A stretch of DNA of 11,438 nucleotides from an uncultured Megasphaera sp. (GCF_958350005.1 NZ_CATWFF010000059.1:1-11438); one strand, 5' to 3'; shown: positions 1 through 6,698, counted from the stretch's first letter. Notes: generated from the letters alone by a model not told the origin. Numbers and translations are program-made.

Positions 1-34
1 AGTATATATAGCATCAGATATGGAGGAACCTATC

Positions 35-952
35 GTGGAAATCAGGACATTACGCTATTTTTTAGCTGTTGTAAAAGCGCAGAGCATCATCGGTGCCTCC
101 CGGGTACTGCACATTACTCAGCCTACTCTGTCACGTCAGCTCAGCGAGATGGAAGAAGAACTGGGCTGTCTATTATTTAAACGGAGCAACCGCTTTATTA
201 CGCTTACATCAGAAGGATTGTTTTTATATAAGCGTGCTGAGGAAATCGTAGGACTCGTCGATAAAACAACCAATCAGTTCAAAAAGCCGAATGAAATCAT
301 TTGTGGAAAAGTCTCGATTGGCTGTGCTGAATCGGAGACAATGCGTTATATTGCTAAAATGATAAAAAAGATTCAAATACAATATCCGCAGGTAGAGTTC
401 CAGCTTATTAGCGGCAGTATTGCTGATGTTGCTGATAAAATTGACAATGGTGTCTATGACTTCGGCGTATTTTGTGATGTTGTAGACAGCAGAAAATATA
501 AGTATCTGCGCCTGCCTGAAGAAGAACGTTGGGGTGTGCTGATGCGCAAAGGGGATCCACTGGCTCAATATGATGCTGTTACACCATCGATGTTGTGGGA
601 TGCTCCGCTGATCTGTTCTGGAGAAACCTTGCCTGGCAGTGCACTTTTAAATGACCGCCTTGCGGAATGGATTCAAAAAGATTTTAGTGATCTTCATATT
701 ACGGCTACATATAATCTGCTGTATAATGCATCTATCCTCGTTGAAGAAGGGCTGGGATATGCAATATGCTTTGACCGTATTCTGAACCTCAGTGGTGAAA
801 GCATCCTTTGTTTTAGGCCCCTTGTACCTGAACTGACCAGCAGTATTTACTTCGTTTGGAAAAAGGATCAGATCTTTACCAGACAGGCGGCCTTGTTTCT
901 GGAGCAAATGCAGGAAAATCTGTCTAAAGAAACGAATGTAACTGGAATCTGA
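35..952 (+). CDS. LysR-family transcriptional regulator
   Basis: This is a LysR-type DNA-binding regulator of about 305 residues, the normal family length. An N-terminal winged helix-turn-helix covers residues 1-60, with the typical ITQPTLSRQLSEME recognition-helix stretch and the wing ending in TSEG. An effector-binding domain of the periplasmic-binding-protein fold follows from about residue 88 to 293. I chose the GTG at 35 because GGAGG lies at 22-26, eight bases upstream, and because family members begin with a sequence like MEIRTLRYFLAV. An ATG at 20 in the same frame would overlap that ribosome binding site. LysR regulators often control a divergently transcribed neighbour, but what lies to the left is outside the window, so the target and co-inducer are unknown. 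The downstream gene is more than 270 bases away and probably has its own promoter. The family call is secure; the pathway is not known. Confidence 0.93.
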   Translation: MEIRTLRYFLAVVKAQSIIGASRVLHITQPTLSRQLSEMEEELGCLLFKRSNRFITLTSEGLFLYKRAEEIVGLVDKTTNQFKKPNEIICGKVSIGCAESETMRYIAKMIKKIQIQYPQVEFQLISGSIADVADKIDNGVYDFGVFCDVVDSRKYKYLRLPEEERWGVLMRKGDPLAQYDAVTPSMLWDAPLICSGETLPGSALLNDRLAEWIQKDFSDLHITATYNLLYNASILVEEGLGYAICFDRILNLSGESILCFRPLVPELTSSIYFVWKKDQIFTRQAALFLEQMQENLSKETNVTGI

Positions 953-1070
953 CAGATAATTCTTTTTCTGCTGTATAACTACGGCTATTGCAGGCGTGTT
1001 ATATAAAACGGATCTCTGTCATGTGTTTGCCTCAGCAAATGAAGTCAGCATCAGCAGTTTTTCTATCTTT

Positions 1071-1086
1071 TGTTTCACGTGAAACA
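1071..1086. other. parS centromere site 1
   Basis: A perfect 16-bp palindrome TGTTTCACGTGAAACA lies in the gap between the LysR gene and the acetyltransferase gene. This is the canonical parS sequence bound by ParB/Spo0J. The flanking bases do not extend the palindrome. Its right half lies just upstream of a candidate extended -10 element at 1101-1109, so bound ParB could interfere with that promoter. Confidence 0.9.
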
Positions 1087-1109
1087 TGAGGGGAGAGACA
1101 TGGTATAAT
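1081..1109 (+). promoter_or_regulatory. candidate extended -10 promoter next to parS 1
   Basis: TGGTATAAT at 1101-1109 is a perfect -10 hexamer preceded by a TGn extension. At a 17-bp spacing the -35 position would be GAAACA (1081-1086), the right end of parS 1, a weak -35. If used, it would give a leader of roughly 110 bases before the acetyltransferase gene. This is a motif match only. Confidence 0.35.
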
Positions 1110-1163
1110 ACAGGCAGGAGAAGGCGGAACAATTTTTTGCCGGTAGGAATATATGTAGCAATC

Positions 1164-1198
1164 CTGCTTTTGGAAAATACCTATACTATAATACTATA
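1164..1198 (+). promoter_or_regulatory. candidate promoter for the GNAT gene
   Basis: A TA-rich stretch holds a perfect TATAAT at 1187-1192 with a poor -35 region, and alternatively TTGGAA (1170-1175), 16 bases and TACTAT (1192-1197). Either would start transcription a short distance before the ribosome binding site at 1217-1221. Which one is used, if either, cannot be decided from the sequence. Confidence 0.3.
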
Positions 1199-1228
1199 TC
1201 GGCATCATAAGATATGAGGAGAAATGTG

Positions 1229-1795
1229 ATGAGTGTTATTCGCAATGCGACGATAACAGATGCCGCAGCCATTTTACAAATATACGAGTATTACGTCGTA
1301 CATACGGCCATTACCTTTGAATATACATTACCATCTTTGGAAGAATTTAGAGAACGCATGATACAGACGATGAAGAAATATCCCTATTTAGTCATTATAG
1401 AGGATGGGCAGATTCAGGGATATGCCTATGCCGGCCCCTTTGTCGCCAGAGAAGCCTATAACTGGTCCTGTGAGATGACCATATATATGGACAGGAATGC
1501 ACGAAAACAGGGCTTGGGCCGTATGCTGTACGAAGCACTGGAACAGGCGCTGCAGCGCATGGGGATTCTGAATCTCTATGCCTGCATTGGCTATCCCGAA
1601 CAGGATGACGAATATTTGACGACGAACAGCGCTGATTTTCATGCGCATTTGGGGTATAGAAGAGTTGGAACATTTTATAACTGCGGTTATAAATTTCAGC
1701 GATGGTATCATATGATTTGGGTGGAGAAAGTCATTGGGATTCATGAGAAAGAACAGATACCGGTAGTGCCATATCCAGATCTGATGAACGTGTAA
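1229..1795 (+). CDS. GNAT N-acetyltransferase, phosphinothricin acetyltransferase-like
   Basis: This is a cytoplasmic acetyl-CoA-dependent N-acetyltransferase of 188 residues, close to the usual length of this subfamily. The sequence follows the phosphinothricin acetyltransferase/YncA pattern: an ITFEYTLPS stretch near residue 28, GYAYAGPF near 64, the acetyl-CoA pyrophosphate-binding loop RKQGLG at 92-97, and a C-terminal FHAHLGY...GYKFQRWYHMIW region at about 137-164. The start is the ATG at 1229, because AGGAG at 1217-1221 is seven bases upstream; an in-frame ATG at 1214 would overlap that site. Homologues are common in anaerobic Firmicutes and may act on amino acids or their analogues. 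The true substrate cannot be read from the sequence, and the name does not show herbicide resistance. The gene ends eight bases before parS 2. The response regulator that follows could be reached by read-through, since no terminator with a T run is visible between them. Confidence 0.9.
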   Translation: MSVIRNATITDAAAILQIYEYYVVHTAITFEYTLPSLEEFRERMIQTMKKYPYLVIIEDGQIQGYAYAGPFVAREAYNWSCEMTIYMDRNARKQGLGRMLYEALEQALQRMGILNLYACIGYPEQDDEYLTTNSADFHAHLGYRRVGTFYNCGYKFQRWYHMIWVEKVIGIHEKEQIPVVPYPDLMNV

Positions 1796-1802
1796 CTTCC
1801 TG

Positions 1803-1818
1803 TGTTTCACGTGAAACA
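1803..1818. other. parS centromere site 2
   Basis: A perfect copy of TGTTTCACGTGAAACA lies in the 66-bp gap between the acetyltransferase and the response regulator. The perfect palindrome extends to 24 bp (1799-1822) by CCTG/CAGG flanks, the same extension that parS 3 has. Read as codons it gives Met-Phe-His-Val-Lys-His on either strand, which creates a false upstream start for the response regulator. No T run follows, so it is not a good terminator. Confidence 0.92.
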
Positions 1819-1861
1819 CAGGAGAAGATGGTATGGAATATATTATATACAGGAGGTTTAT

Positions 1862-2569
1862 ATGATTCCTTATTCCGTATTACTTGTCGATGATGATGAA
1901 AAACTTTGTGACCTGCTCAAGTCCTATTTTGAGCGGGAGCAGTTTGTCGTATATGTTGCCCATAATGGGGTAGAGGCCCTGTCACTGCTGAAGCAGTATG
2001 AGCCGCAGATTATGATACTGGATTTGATGATGCCTGCCATGGATGGGTTTGAAGTGTGCCGGCGGATACGCGTATTCAGCGATATTCCCATTATCTTTCT
2101 GAGCGCCAAAGACGATGAGACGGATCGGCTCGTAGGCCTCAACATTGGCGCTGATGATTATGTGTCCAAGCCATTTAACGTGAAGGAACTCATTGCCCGT
2201 GCACACAGCCTGCTGCGCCGGGCCAGGGGAGAAGTCATTCAGCATACGTCGCGATATGAAATACGGGATTTAGTCATTGATAAGGAAAAATTTACAGTAC
2301 TGCGCAGAGGGAAACCGATTGTACTGACGCCGACAGAATTCAAGATTCTGGAAGTCCTGGCGTCGTCTCCGGACCGGGTGTTCAGCCGCATGCAGCTCAT
2401 GGAGAAGGCTCAGGGCGGATATAGTTTTGAAGGCTATGAACGGACCATTGATACGCATGTCCGGAACCTGCGGAAAAAGTTGGAGCCTGATCCGGCTGCG
2501 CCAATGTATATTCTGACGGTCTATGGAATTGGGTATAAGTTTGCTGGAGGCAGTCATGAAGCGGTATGA
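1862..2569 (+). CDS. OmpR/PhoB-family response regulator
   Basis: This is a two-component response regulator of 235 residues. The receiver domain (about 4-118) has the acidic cluster DDD at 10-12, the predicted phospho-acceptor Asp54 in ILDLMMP, Ser81 and the conserved Lys103 in SKPF. A winged-helix DNA-binding domain (about 135-230) has LTPTEFKILEVL and the THVRNLRKKLEP recognition region, ending in the typical YGIGYKF. I start it at the ATG at 1862, which follows AGGAGG at 1851-1856 by five bases. An in-frame ATG at 1802 lies in parS 2 and would add 20 residues unlike the family. The downstream kinase gene overlaps its last 14 bases, so the two are translationally coupled partners. Its regulon is unknown. 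The nearby copper operon and the Met/His-rich kinase loop make a copper or related metal response plausible, but this is inference. Confidence 0.95.
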   Translation: MIPYSVLLVDDDEKLCDLLKSYFEREQFVVYVAHNGVEALSLLKQYEPQIMILDLMMPAMDGFEVCRRIRVFSDIPIIFLSAKDDETDRLVGLNIGADDYVSKPFNVKELIARAHSLLRRARGEVIQHTSRYEIRDLVIDKEKFTVLRRGKPIVLTPTEFKILEVLASSPDRVFSRMQLMEKAQGGYSFEGYERTIDTHVRNLRKKLEPDPAAPMYILTVYGIGYKFAGGSHEAV

Positions 2570-3674
2570 TAGTCTGGTATTTCGGCTGACCGGGATGGTG
2601 TTTATCCTGCTGTTTTTGACGATTTCCCTGCTGCTCTTTCTGGTCAATAACCAGATGTCCAGCAACTTCTCAGAATACCTGCAGATGTACAATGCCATGC
2701 CCAGTCACGGCATGATGCGCCACGGCATGATGCATGGAGCCGCAGAAATGCACTATCTTTCGTCCATTCATGAATCGCTGCTATGGGTAGGCCTGCTCAT
2801 GCTGTCTCTGAGTGTTGCCGTCAGCTACGTCGTCGTGCGGCGTCTTACACAGCCTCTGCTGGCACTGACTCATGCGGTGCACACCATACAGGAAGGTAAA
2901 CTGGGACAGACTGTTCCTGTAGAACGGCATGATGAAGTAGGGATACTGGCCCAGACTTTTAATGATATGTCCGTCCATCTGGCCGAGAATGATTTGATGC
3001 GGCGCCATCTCTTTGCCAGTATTGCCCATGAACTGCGGACGCCTCTGGCGATTTTGCAGGGAAATCTGGAAGGCATGGTAGATGACGTCATTCCTACAGA
3101 CAAGAAAATACTGCTGTCCATGGAAGATGAAGTGCTGCGCCTGAGCCGGCTCGTACAGGATCTGCGGGATCTGTCGCTGGCCGAAATTAATGAACTGGTT
3201 CTACACAAGACGAAAAGCAATATGAATCTTCTGCTGGAACGGGCAGTCAGCATGCTGCAGCCGCTGTGCGAAGAAAAACAGTTAGTCGTCTCTCTGGACC
3301 TTTGTCCCGATTTGCCTGATATTTCCATTGATACCGACCGGATTAACCAGGTTATTTACAATATACTGAACAATGCCATTCGCTATATTGACAGGGGCTG
3401 TTCAATCCATGTATCGACACAGTGTGTGGAACAGGAAGGACGGCGTTTTGTACAGACCACCATTGCCGATACGGGCAGGGGGATTGCCGAAGAAGATTTG
3501 AAACATATTTTCCAGTACTTTTATCGGGGAGAAAAGTCGCGGAGCCGTAAAAGCGGCGGCAGCGGCATCGGTCTGGCTCTGGCGCAGCAATTCGTATTGT
3601 GTCATGGCGGGACCATTCATGCTGACAGTACAGTCGGAGAAGGGACGACGTTTACCTTTACCTTGCCGGTATAA
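2556..3674 (+). CDS. sensor histidine kinase with Met/His-rich extracytoplasmic loop
   Basis: This is a membrane histidine kinase of 372 residues and the partner of the response regulator it overlaps by 14 bases. Transmembrane segments are at about 11-32 and 75-94, followed by a HAMP linker (about 95-147). The dimerisation H-box is SIAHELRTPL with His158. The catalytic domain shows the N-box NQVIYNILNNAIRY (264-277), G1 DTGRGI (305-310) and G2 GSGIGL (335-340). The extracytoplasmic loop is only about 42 residues (33-74) and holds eight Met and five His, including HGMMRHGMMH at 51-60. Such clusters are typical of Cu(I)/Ag(I)-binding surfaces, so a metal signal is my inference. The start is the ATG at 2556, seven bases after GGAGG; the in-frame ATG at 2523 lies deep in the upstream gene. 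The gene ends just before a hairpin terminator built around parS 3. Confidence 0.94.
   Translation: MKRYDSLVFRLTGMVFILLFLTISLLLFLVNNQMSSNFSEYLQMYNAMPSHGMMRHGMMHGAAEMHYLSSIHESLLWVGLLMLSLSVAVSYVVVRRLTQPLLALTHAVHTIQEGKLGQTVPVERHDEVGILAQTFNDMSVHLAENDLMRRHLFASIAHELRTPLAILQGNLEGMVDDVIPTDKKILLSMEDEVLRLSRLVQDLRDLSLAEINELVLHKTKSNMNLLLERAVSMLQPLCEEKQLVVSLDLCPDLPDISIDTDRINQVIYNILNNAIRYIDRGCSIHVSTQCVEQEGRRFVQTTIADTGRGIAEEDLKHIFQYFYRGEKSRSRKSGGSGIGLALAQQFVLCHGGTIHADSTVGEGTTFTFTLPV
2706..2733 (+). repeat. 15-bp tandem repeat coding for HGMM units
   Basis: CACGGCATGATGC occurs at 2706-2718 and again at 2721-2733, 15 bases apart and in frame. It encodes two successive HGMM units, HGMMR then HGMMH, in the extracytoplasmic loop of the kinase. 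This looks like a local expansion of a putative metal-binding motif. Confidence 0.8.
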
Positions 3675-3683
3675 CTGCATATG

Positions 3684-3736
3684 AAAAACAAGGAGGCCCT
3701 GTGTTTCACGTGAAACACAGGGCCTCCTTGTTTTTT
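3684..3736. terminator. bidirectional intrinsic terminator with parS 3 at its centre
   Basis: Positions 3684-3735 are a 52-bp perfect palindrome: 26-base arms with the centre between 3709 and 3710. It lies in the 72-bp gap between the convergent kinase and copA genes. GC-rich stem segments (GGAGGCCC/GGGCCTCC) are followed by T runs on both strands: six T at 3731-3736 on +, and five T on - opposite 3684-3688. This is the form of a two-way rho-independent terminator. The innermost 16 bp are parS. Confidence 0.88.
3702..3717. other. parS centromere site 3
   Basis: A perfect TGTTTCACGTGAAACA forms the inner part of the 52-bp terminator palindrome. It shares with parS 2 the wider 24-bp core ending in CCTG/CAGG. 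It sits between converging transcription units, only 297 bp from parS 4. Confidence 0.92.
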
Positions 3737-3746
3737 GGAAAATCGG

Positions 3747-3950
3747 TTATTTTACCAGTTCATAGCCGGCGTTGGCAATGACTTTGGCAAAGGCATCGTC
3801 GGAGATCGGTTTTGTCGATGTAACATCGGCTTTTTTCCCTTCCAGGTCTACAACGACATCTGTAACGCCGTCCATACCGGCCAGGGCATCGTGGACGTGC
3901 TTCTGGCAATGCTGACACATCATTCCTTCAATTTTCAATGTAGTTTTCAT
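3747..3950 (-). CDS. possible internally initiated CopZ-like copper chaperone (3' end of copA)
   Basis: The last 67 codons of copA, from an in-frame ATG at 3950 (Met796), match a whole CopZ/Atx1-type chaperone: beta-alpha-beta-beta-alpha-beta length, GMMCQHC metal loop near the start and a terminal AGYELVK. Upstream of this ATG is AAAGGTGG (3961-3968 on the minus strand), ten bases away, an acceptable ribosome binding site that also reads as Lys-Gly-Gly in the linker. A free chaperone could therefore be made by internal initiation in addition to the fused domain. This is a proposal; only the sequence arrangement is seen. Confidence 0.35.
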   Translation of the reverse strand: MKTTLKIEGMMCQHCQKHVHDALAGMDGVTDVVVDLEGKKADVTSTKPISDDAFAKVIANAGYELVK

Positions 3951-6335
3951 CGTTTTGTTTCCACCTTTCGTAGGAGATATATGAGGAGTTTCCCGTGATG
4001 TTTCACGTGAAACAGTTCCAGCTGAAGACTGACTTTCTGTGTGACTTGGCGCAAAGAACCGAAGCCGAAGGGCATTGAGGACGACGCAGACACTGCTCAT
4101 GCTCATAGCTGCGGCGCCGATCATGGGGCTGAGCTTCAGGCCATAGGCCGGATAGAGAAGGCCTGCAGCCAGAGGAATGGCAATGACGTTATAGAAGAAT
4201 GCCCAGAACAGATTTTCTTTTATATTTTTGATGACTGCTTTGCTCAGGCGGACGGCGCTGACTGCGTCGAGAAGGTCGTTGCGCATGAGGACGGCATCAG
4301 CACTTTCAATAGCCACATCGGTACCTGCGCCAATGGCCATGCCCAGGTCGGCTTTGGCCAATGCTGGCGCGTCATTTATGCCGTCGCCAATCATGGCAAC
4401 TTTGTGGCCCTGGGCCTGGAGGGCGGCAATATGTTTTTCCTTATCCTGCGGCAGTACTTCGGCAATGACCTTGGGAATATGGAGGCGCCGGCGAATGGCT
4501 TCTGCCGTGCGGGCATTATCGCCAGTCAGCATGACTACGTCAATTCCCATGCGGGCGAAATCGGCAATAGCAGCGGCACTGCTTGCTTTTTCCACGTCAG
4601 CAACGGCGATGATGCCGATGATCTGCTGGCTGTCTGCAAAGAGGAGGGGCGTTTTCCCTTCGTCAGCCAGGGCATTCAGCCTGTCTGTATAGTTCGTCAG
4701 GGGAATCTGTTTTTCCTTCATCAATGCTGCATTTCCGGCATAATAGGTTTTTCCATCCACTTCCGCCTGAATGCCGCGGCCAAAAAGGGCCAGAAAATTC
4801 GTTACTGCCGCCGGCGCAACCTGATGTTCTTTGCCATAAGCAGTAATGGCTTCGGCCAGGGGATGTTCGCTGCCCTGTTCCATACCGGCTGCTAGGGAGA
4901 GGAGTTCATCCTGGCTGACCCCTTCGGCATAGATATCCGTGACCTGCGGCTTTCCTTCCGTAATGGTTCCGGTCTTGTCCATGACGACCGTATCGATGGC
5001 ATGGGCTGTTTCCAGAGCTTCACCGGATTTGATGAGAATGCCGTTTTCCGCACCTTTGCCAGTGCCTACCATAATGGCTACAGGCGTAGCCAGGCCGAGG
5101 GCGCAGGGGCAGGAAATGACGAGAATGGAAATGCCGATGGAGAAGGCAAATTCCAGATCGGCGCCCATGAGGAAATACCAGACAGCCGTGACGAGAACTG
5201 CCAGGGTAATGACGGCAGGAACGAAAATGCCGGCAATGGTGTCGGCCATTTTGGCAATAGGAGCCTTGCTGGAGCTGGCTTCATCGACGAGGCGGATAAT
5301 CTGATTAATCGTCATGTCATCGCCGACGCGTTTGGCCGTGAAGTGAATAGAGCCGGCCTTGTTCATCGTAGCGGAAGTGACCGTGTCGCCAGGCTGTTTT
5401 TCCACGGGAATACTTTCGCCTGTAATGGCCGATTCATCGACGCTCGTCGTTCCCTGTGAAATGACGCCGTCAGCAGGAATGCGTTCTCCCGGGCGGACGA
5501 CGATTTCATCGCCGACAGCCAGCTTTTCAATGGGAATAACCGTTTCGGCACCATTGCGAATGACTGTGGCCTGTTTAGGCGCCAGGTTGATGAGCTTTTC
5601 AATGGCCGCACTGGTCTTTCCCTTAGCTCTGGTTTCCAGGTATTTCCCAATTGTAATCAAGGTGACGATCATACCGGCTGATTCAAAATACAGGTTGGAA
5701 CTGTACGCCGATACGAGTGCCCAGTCGCCGTGGCCCAGTCCCCAGCCAATGCGGAAGATGGCAAAGGCACCAAAGATGGCTGAGGCCATGGAACCCATGC
5801 CGACGAGGCTGTCCATATTGGGAGCGCCCTGAAACAGATTGCGGAAGCCATTGATGTAATACTTGCGATTGAGATACATAATCGGCAATATGAGTAAAAA
5901 TTGGGAGAACGCAAAGGTAATGGCGTTTTCCGGGCCGTGAAACAGGGCTTTAAAGGTCTCTGGCACGGGCAGGCCGAACCATTCCAGAAACATGTGATGC
6001 ATGGCAATGTACATGGTAGGAATGAGAAAGATAATCGACCATATGAGGCGGTGCTTCATTTCACGCAGTTCTGCATTTCCATCTGTTTCTGCCGGTGCCG
6101 CAGCGGCAGGAGCACCGGCTTTGGTTTCCAGTGCGGCACCGTACCCGGCGTTTACTACGGCGTTGACAATATCCTGACTGGACAGGATAGAATCGTCGTA
6201 ATTTACCTGCATGCTGTTGGTCAGCAAATTGACGCTGGCCTTCTGCATGCCCTGCAGCTTGGATACGGCCTTTTCTACCCGTGTAGAGCAGGCAGAGCAG
6301 GACATGCCTGTAATATGATATTTTTCGTGTTTCAT
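3747..6335 (-). CDS. copA: Cu(I)-exporting P1B-type ATPase CopA with C-terminal CopZ-like domain
   Basis: This inner-membrane ATPase of 862 residues moves Cu(I) out of the cytoplasm. In order it has an N-terminal heavy-metal domain with GMSCSAC (Cys13, Cys16), membrane helices from about 95, the actuator TGES (305-308), the CPC metal site (409-411), the phosphorylation motif DKTGT (Asp453), the HP motif (491-492), TGDN (604-607) and GDGIND (650-655). Late helices carry Tyr-Asn (715-716) and MSMSS (744-748), the signature of Cu(I) rather than zinc or cadmium pumps. A second heavy-metal domain with GMMCQHC (Cys807, Cys810) follows a hydrophilic linker at about 765-795; most CopA proteins lack it and it resembles a complete CopZ. 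The start is the ATG at 6335, eight bases after GGAAGGA. csoR lies 16 bases upstream, so the two form an operon controlled by the CsoR operators. parS 4 lies within the linker codons. Confidence 0.96.
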   Translation of the reverse strand: MKHEKYHITGMSCSACSTRVEKAVSKLQGMQKASVNLLTNSMQVNYDDSILSSQDIVNAVVNAGYGAALETKAGAPAAAAPAETDGNAELREMKHRLIWSIIFLIPTMYIAMHHMFLEWFGLPVPETFKALFHGPENAITFAFSQFLLILPIMYLNRKYYINGFRNLFQGAPNMDSLVGMGSMASAIFGAFAIFRIGWGLGHGDWALVSAYSSNLYFESAGMIVTLITIGKYLETRAKGKTSAAIEKLINLAPKQATVIRNGAETVIPIEKLAVGDEIVVRPGERIPADGVISQGTTSVDESAITGESIPVEKQPGDTVTSATMNKAGSIHFTAKRVGDDMTINQIIRLVDEASSSKAPIAKMADTIAGIFVPAVITLAVLVTAVWYFLMGADLEFAFSIGISILVISCPCALGLATPVAIMVGTGKGAENGILIKSGEALETAHAIDTVVMDKTGTITEGKPQVTDIYAEGVSQDELLSLAAGMEQGSEHPLAEAITAYGKEHQVAPAAVTNFLALFGRGIQAEVDGKTYYAGNAALMKEKQIPLTNYTDRLNALADEGKTPLLFADSQQIIGIIAVADVEKASSAAAIADFARMGIDVVMLTGDNARTAEAIRRRLHIPKVIAEVLPQDKEKHIAALQAQGHKVAMIGDGINDAPALAKADLGMAIGAGTDVAIESADAVLMRNDLLDAVSAVRLSKAVIKNIKENLFWAFFYNVIAIPLAAGLLYPAYGLKLSPMIGAAAMSMSSVCVVLNALRLRFFAPSHTESQSSAGTVSRETSRETPHISPTKGGNKTMKTTLKIEGMMCQHCQKHVHDALAGMDGVTDVVVDLEGKKADVTSTKPISDDAFAKVIANAGYELVK
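3999..4014. other. parS centromere site 4, inside copA
   Basis: A perfect TGTTTCACGTGAAACA lies within the copA reading frame. On the minus strand it encodes Val-Ser-Arg-Glu-Thr in the linker between the ATPase core and the CopZ-like domain. A degenerate partial copy (GTTTCCCGTGA, 3988-3998) directly adjoins it and encodes a second Ser-Arg-Glu-Thr. Confidence 0.9.
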
Positions 6336-6351
6336 GTCATCAGTCCTTCCT

Positions 6352-6675
6352 TTACTTCATTAATTTTTGTAATGTACAGACTAATTCATCCACTACTTCA
6401 TCTCTCCCTTCACGAATGTCATGGACGACACAGCTTTTGATATGCTGTGCCAGTAATTCTTTATTAAAGGCATTGAGCGCTGACTGTACGGCTGTTACCT
6501 GTGTTAAAATATCGACACAGTAGCGGTCTGTTTCCAGCATGTTGCGAATGCCGCGAATCTGCCCTTCTATCCGGTTCAGGCGGGAAATGAGGCTTCGGTA
6601 TTCTTTTCCTTCTTTGTCACGATGCTTCATCTTGGCCAGGCCGCAGTGACAGGGAACGGATTTCTTCAGATCCAT
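6352..6675 (-). CDS. csoR: CsoR-family copper-sensing repressor
   Basis: This is a small all-helical DNA-binding repressor of 107 residues in the CsoR/RcnR family. It binds Cu(I) and then releases the operator. The Cu ligand pattern Cys53, His78, Cys82 keeps the exact 25 and 4 residue spacing of characterised CsoR proteins (Cys36, His61, Cys65 in the Mycobacterium tuberculosis protein). The conserved helix SRLNRIEGQIRGIRNML is present. An extra Cys-His-Cys at residues 9-11, before the family core, is unusual. The start is the ATG at 6675, eight bases after AGGAGG; an in-frame ATG further up would run into the promoter and operators. It is the first gene of an operon with copA, and two TACCC-N5-GGGTA operators in its promoter point to autoregulation. 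CsoR-like sensors of other ligands exist, but the Cys-His-Cys set and the CopA neighbour favour copper. Confidence 0.95.
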   Translation of the reverse strand: MDLKKSVPCHCGLAKMKHRDKEGKEYRSLISRLNRIEGQIRGIRNMLETDRYCVDILTQVTAVQSALNAFNKELLAQHIKSCVVHDIREGRDEVVDELVCTLQKLMK

Positions 6676-6698
6676 TGCAGTATCCTCCTGGATTATCC

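Noticed and set aside
20..34. Upstream ATG start for the LysR gene
   Set aside because: GGAGG at 22-26 lies inside this extension and fits the GTG at 35; family members start there.
1388..1819. Minus-strand frame starting MFHVKH opposite the GNAT gene
   Set aside because: Its start is just the parS palindrome read on the other strand, and the rest is antisense to a recognised acetyltransferase.
2523..2555. Upstream ATG start for the histidine kinase
   Set aside because: It would overlap the response regulator by 47 bases. The ATG at 2556 has GGAGG at a good distance and yields a normal N-terminal helix.
1071..4014. The repeated palindromes as transposon ends, CRISPR repeats or repressor operators
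   Set aside because: No transposase, spacer regularity or target duplications are seen, and the 16-bp sequence equals parS exactly.
4041..4895. Long plus-strand open frame of 284 codons opposite copA
   Set aside because: It is antisense to a clear CopA with all its motifs, has no recognisable domain, and its composition is that of a shadow frame.
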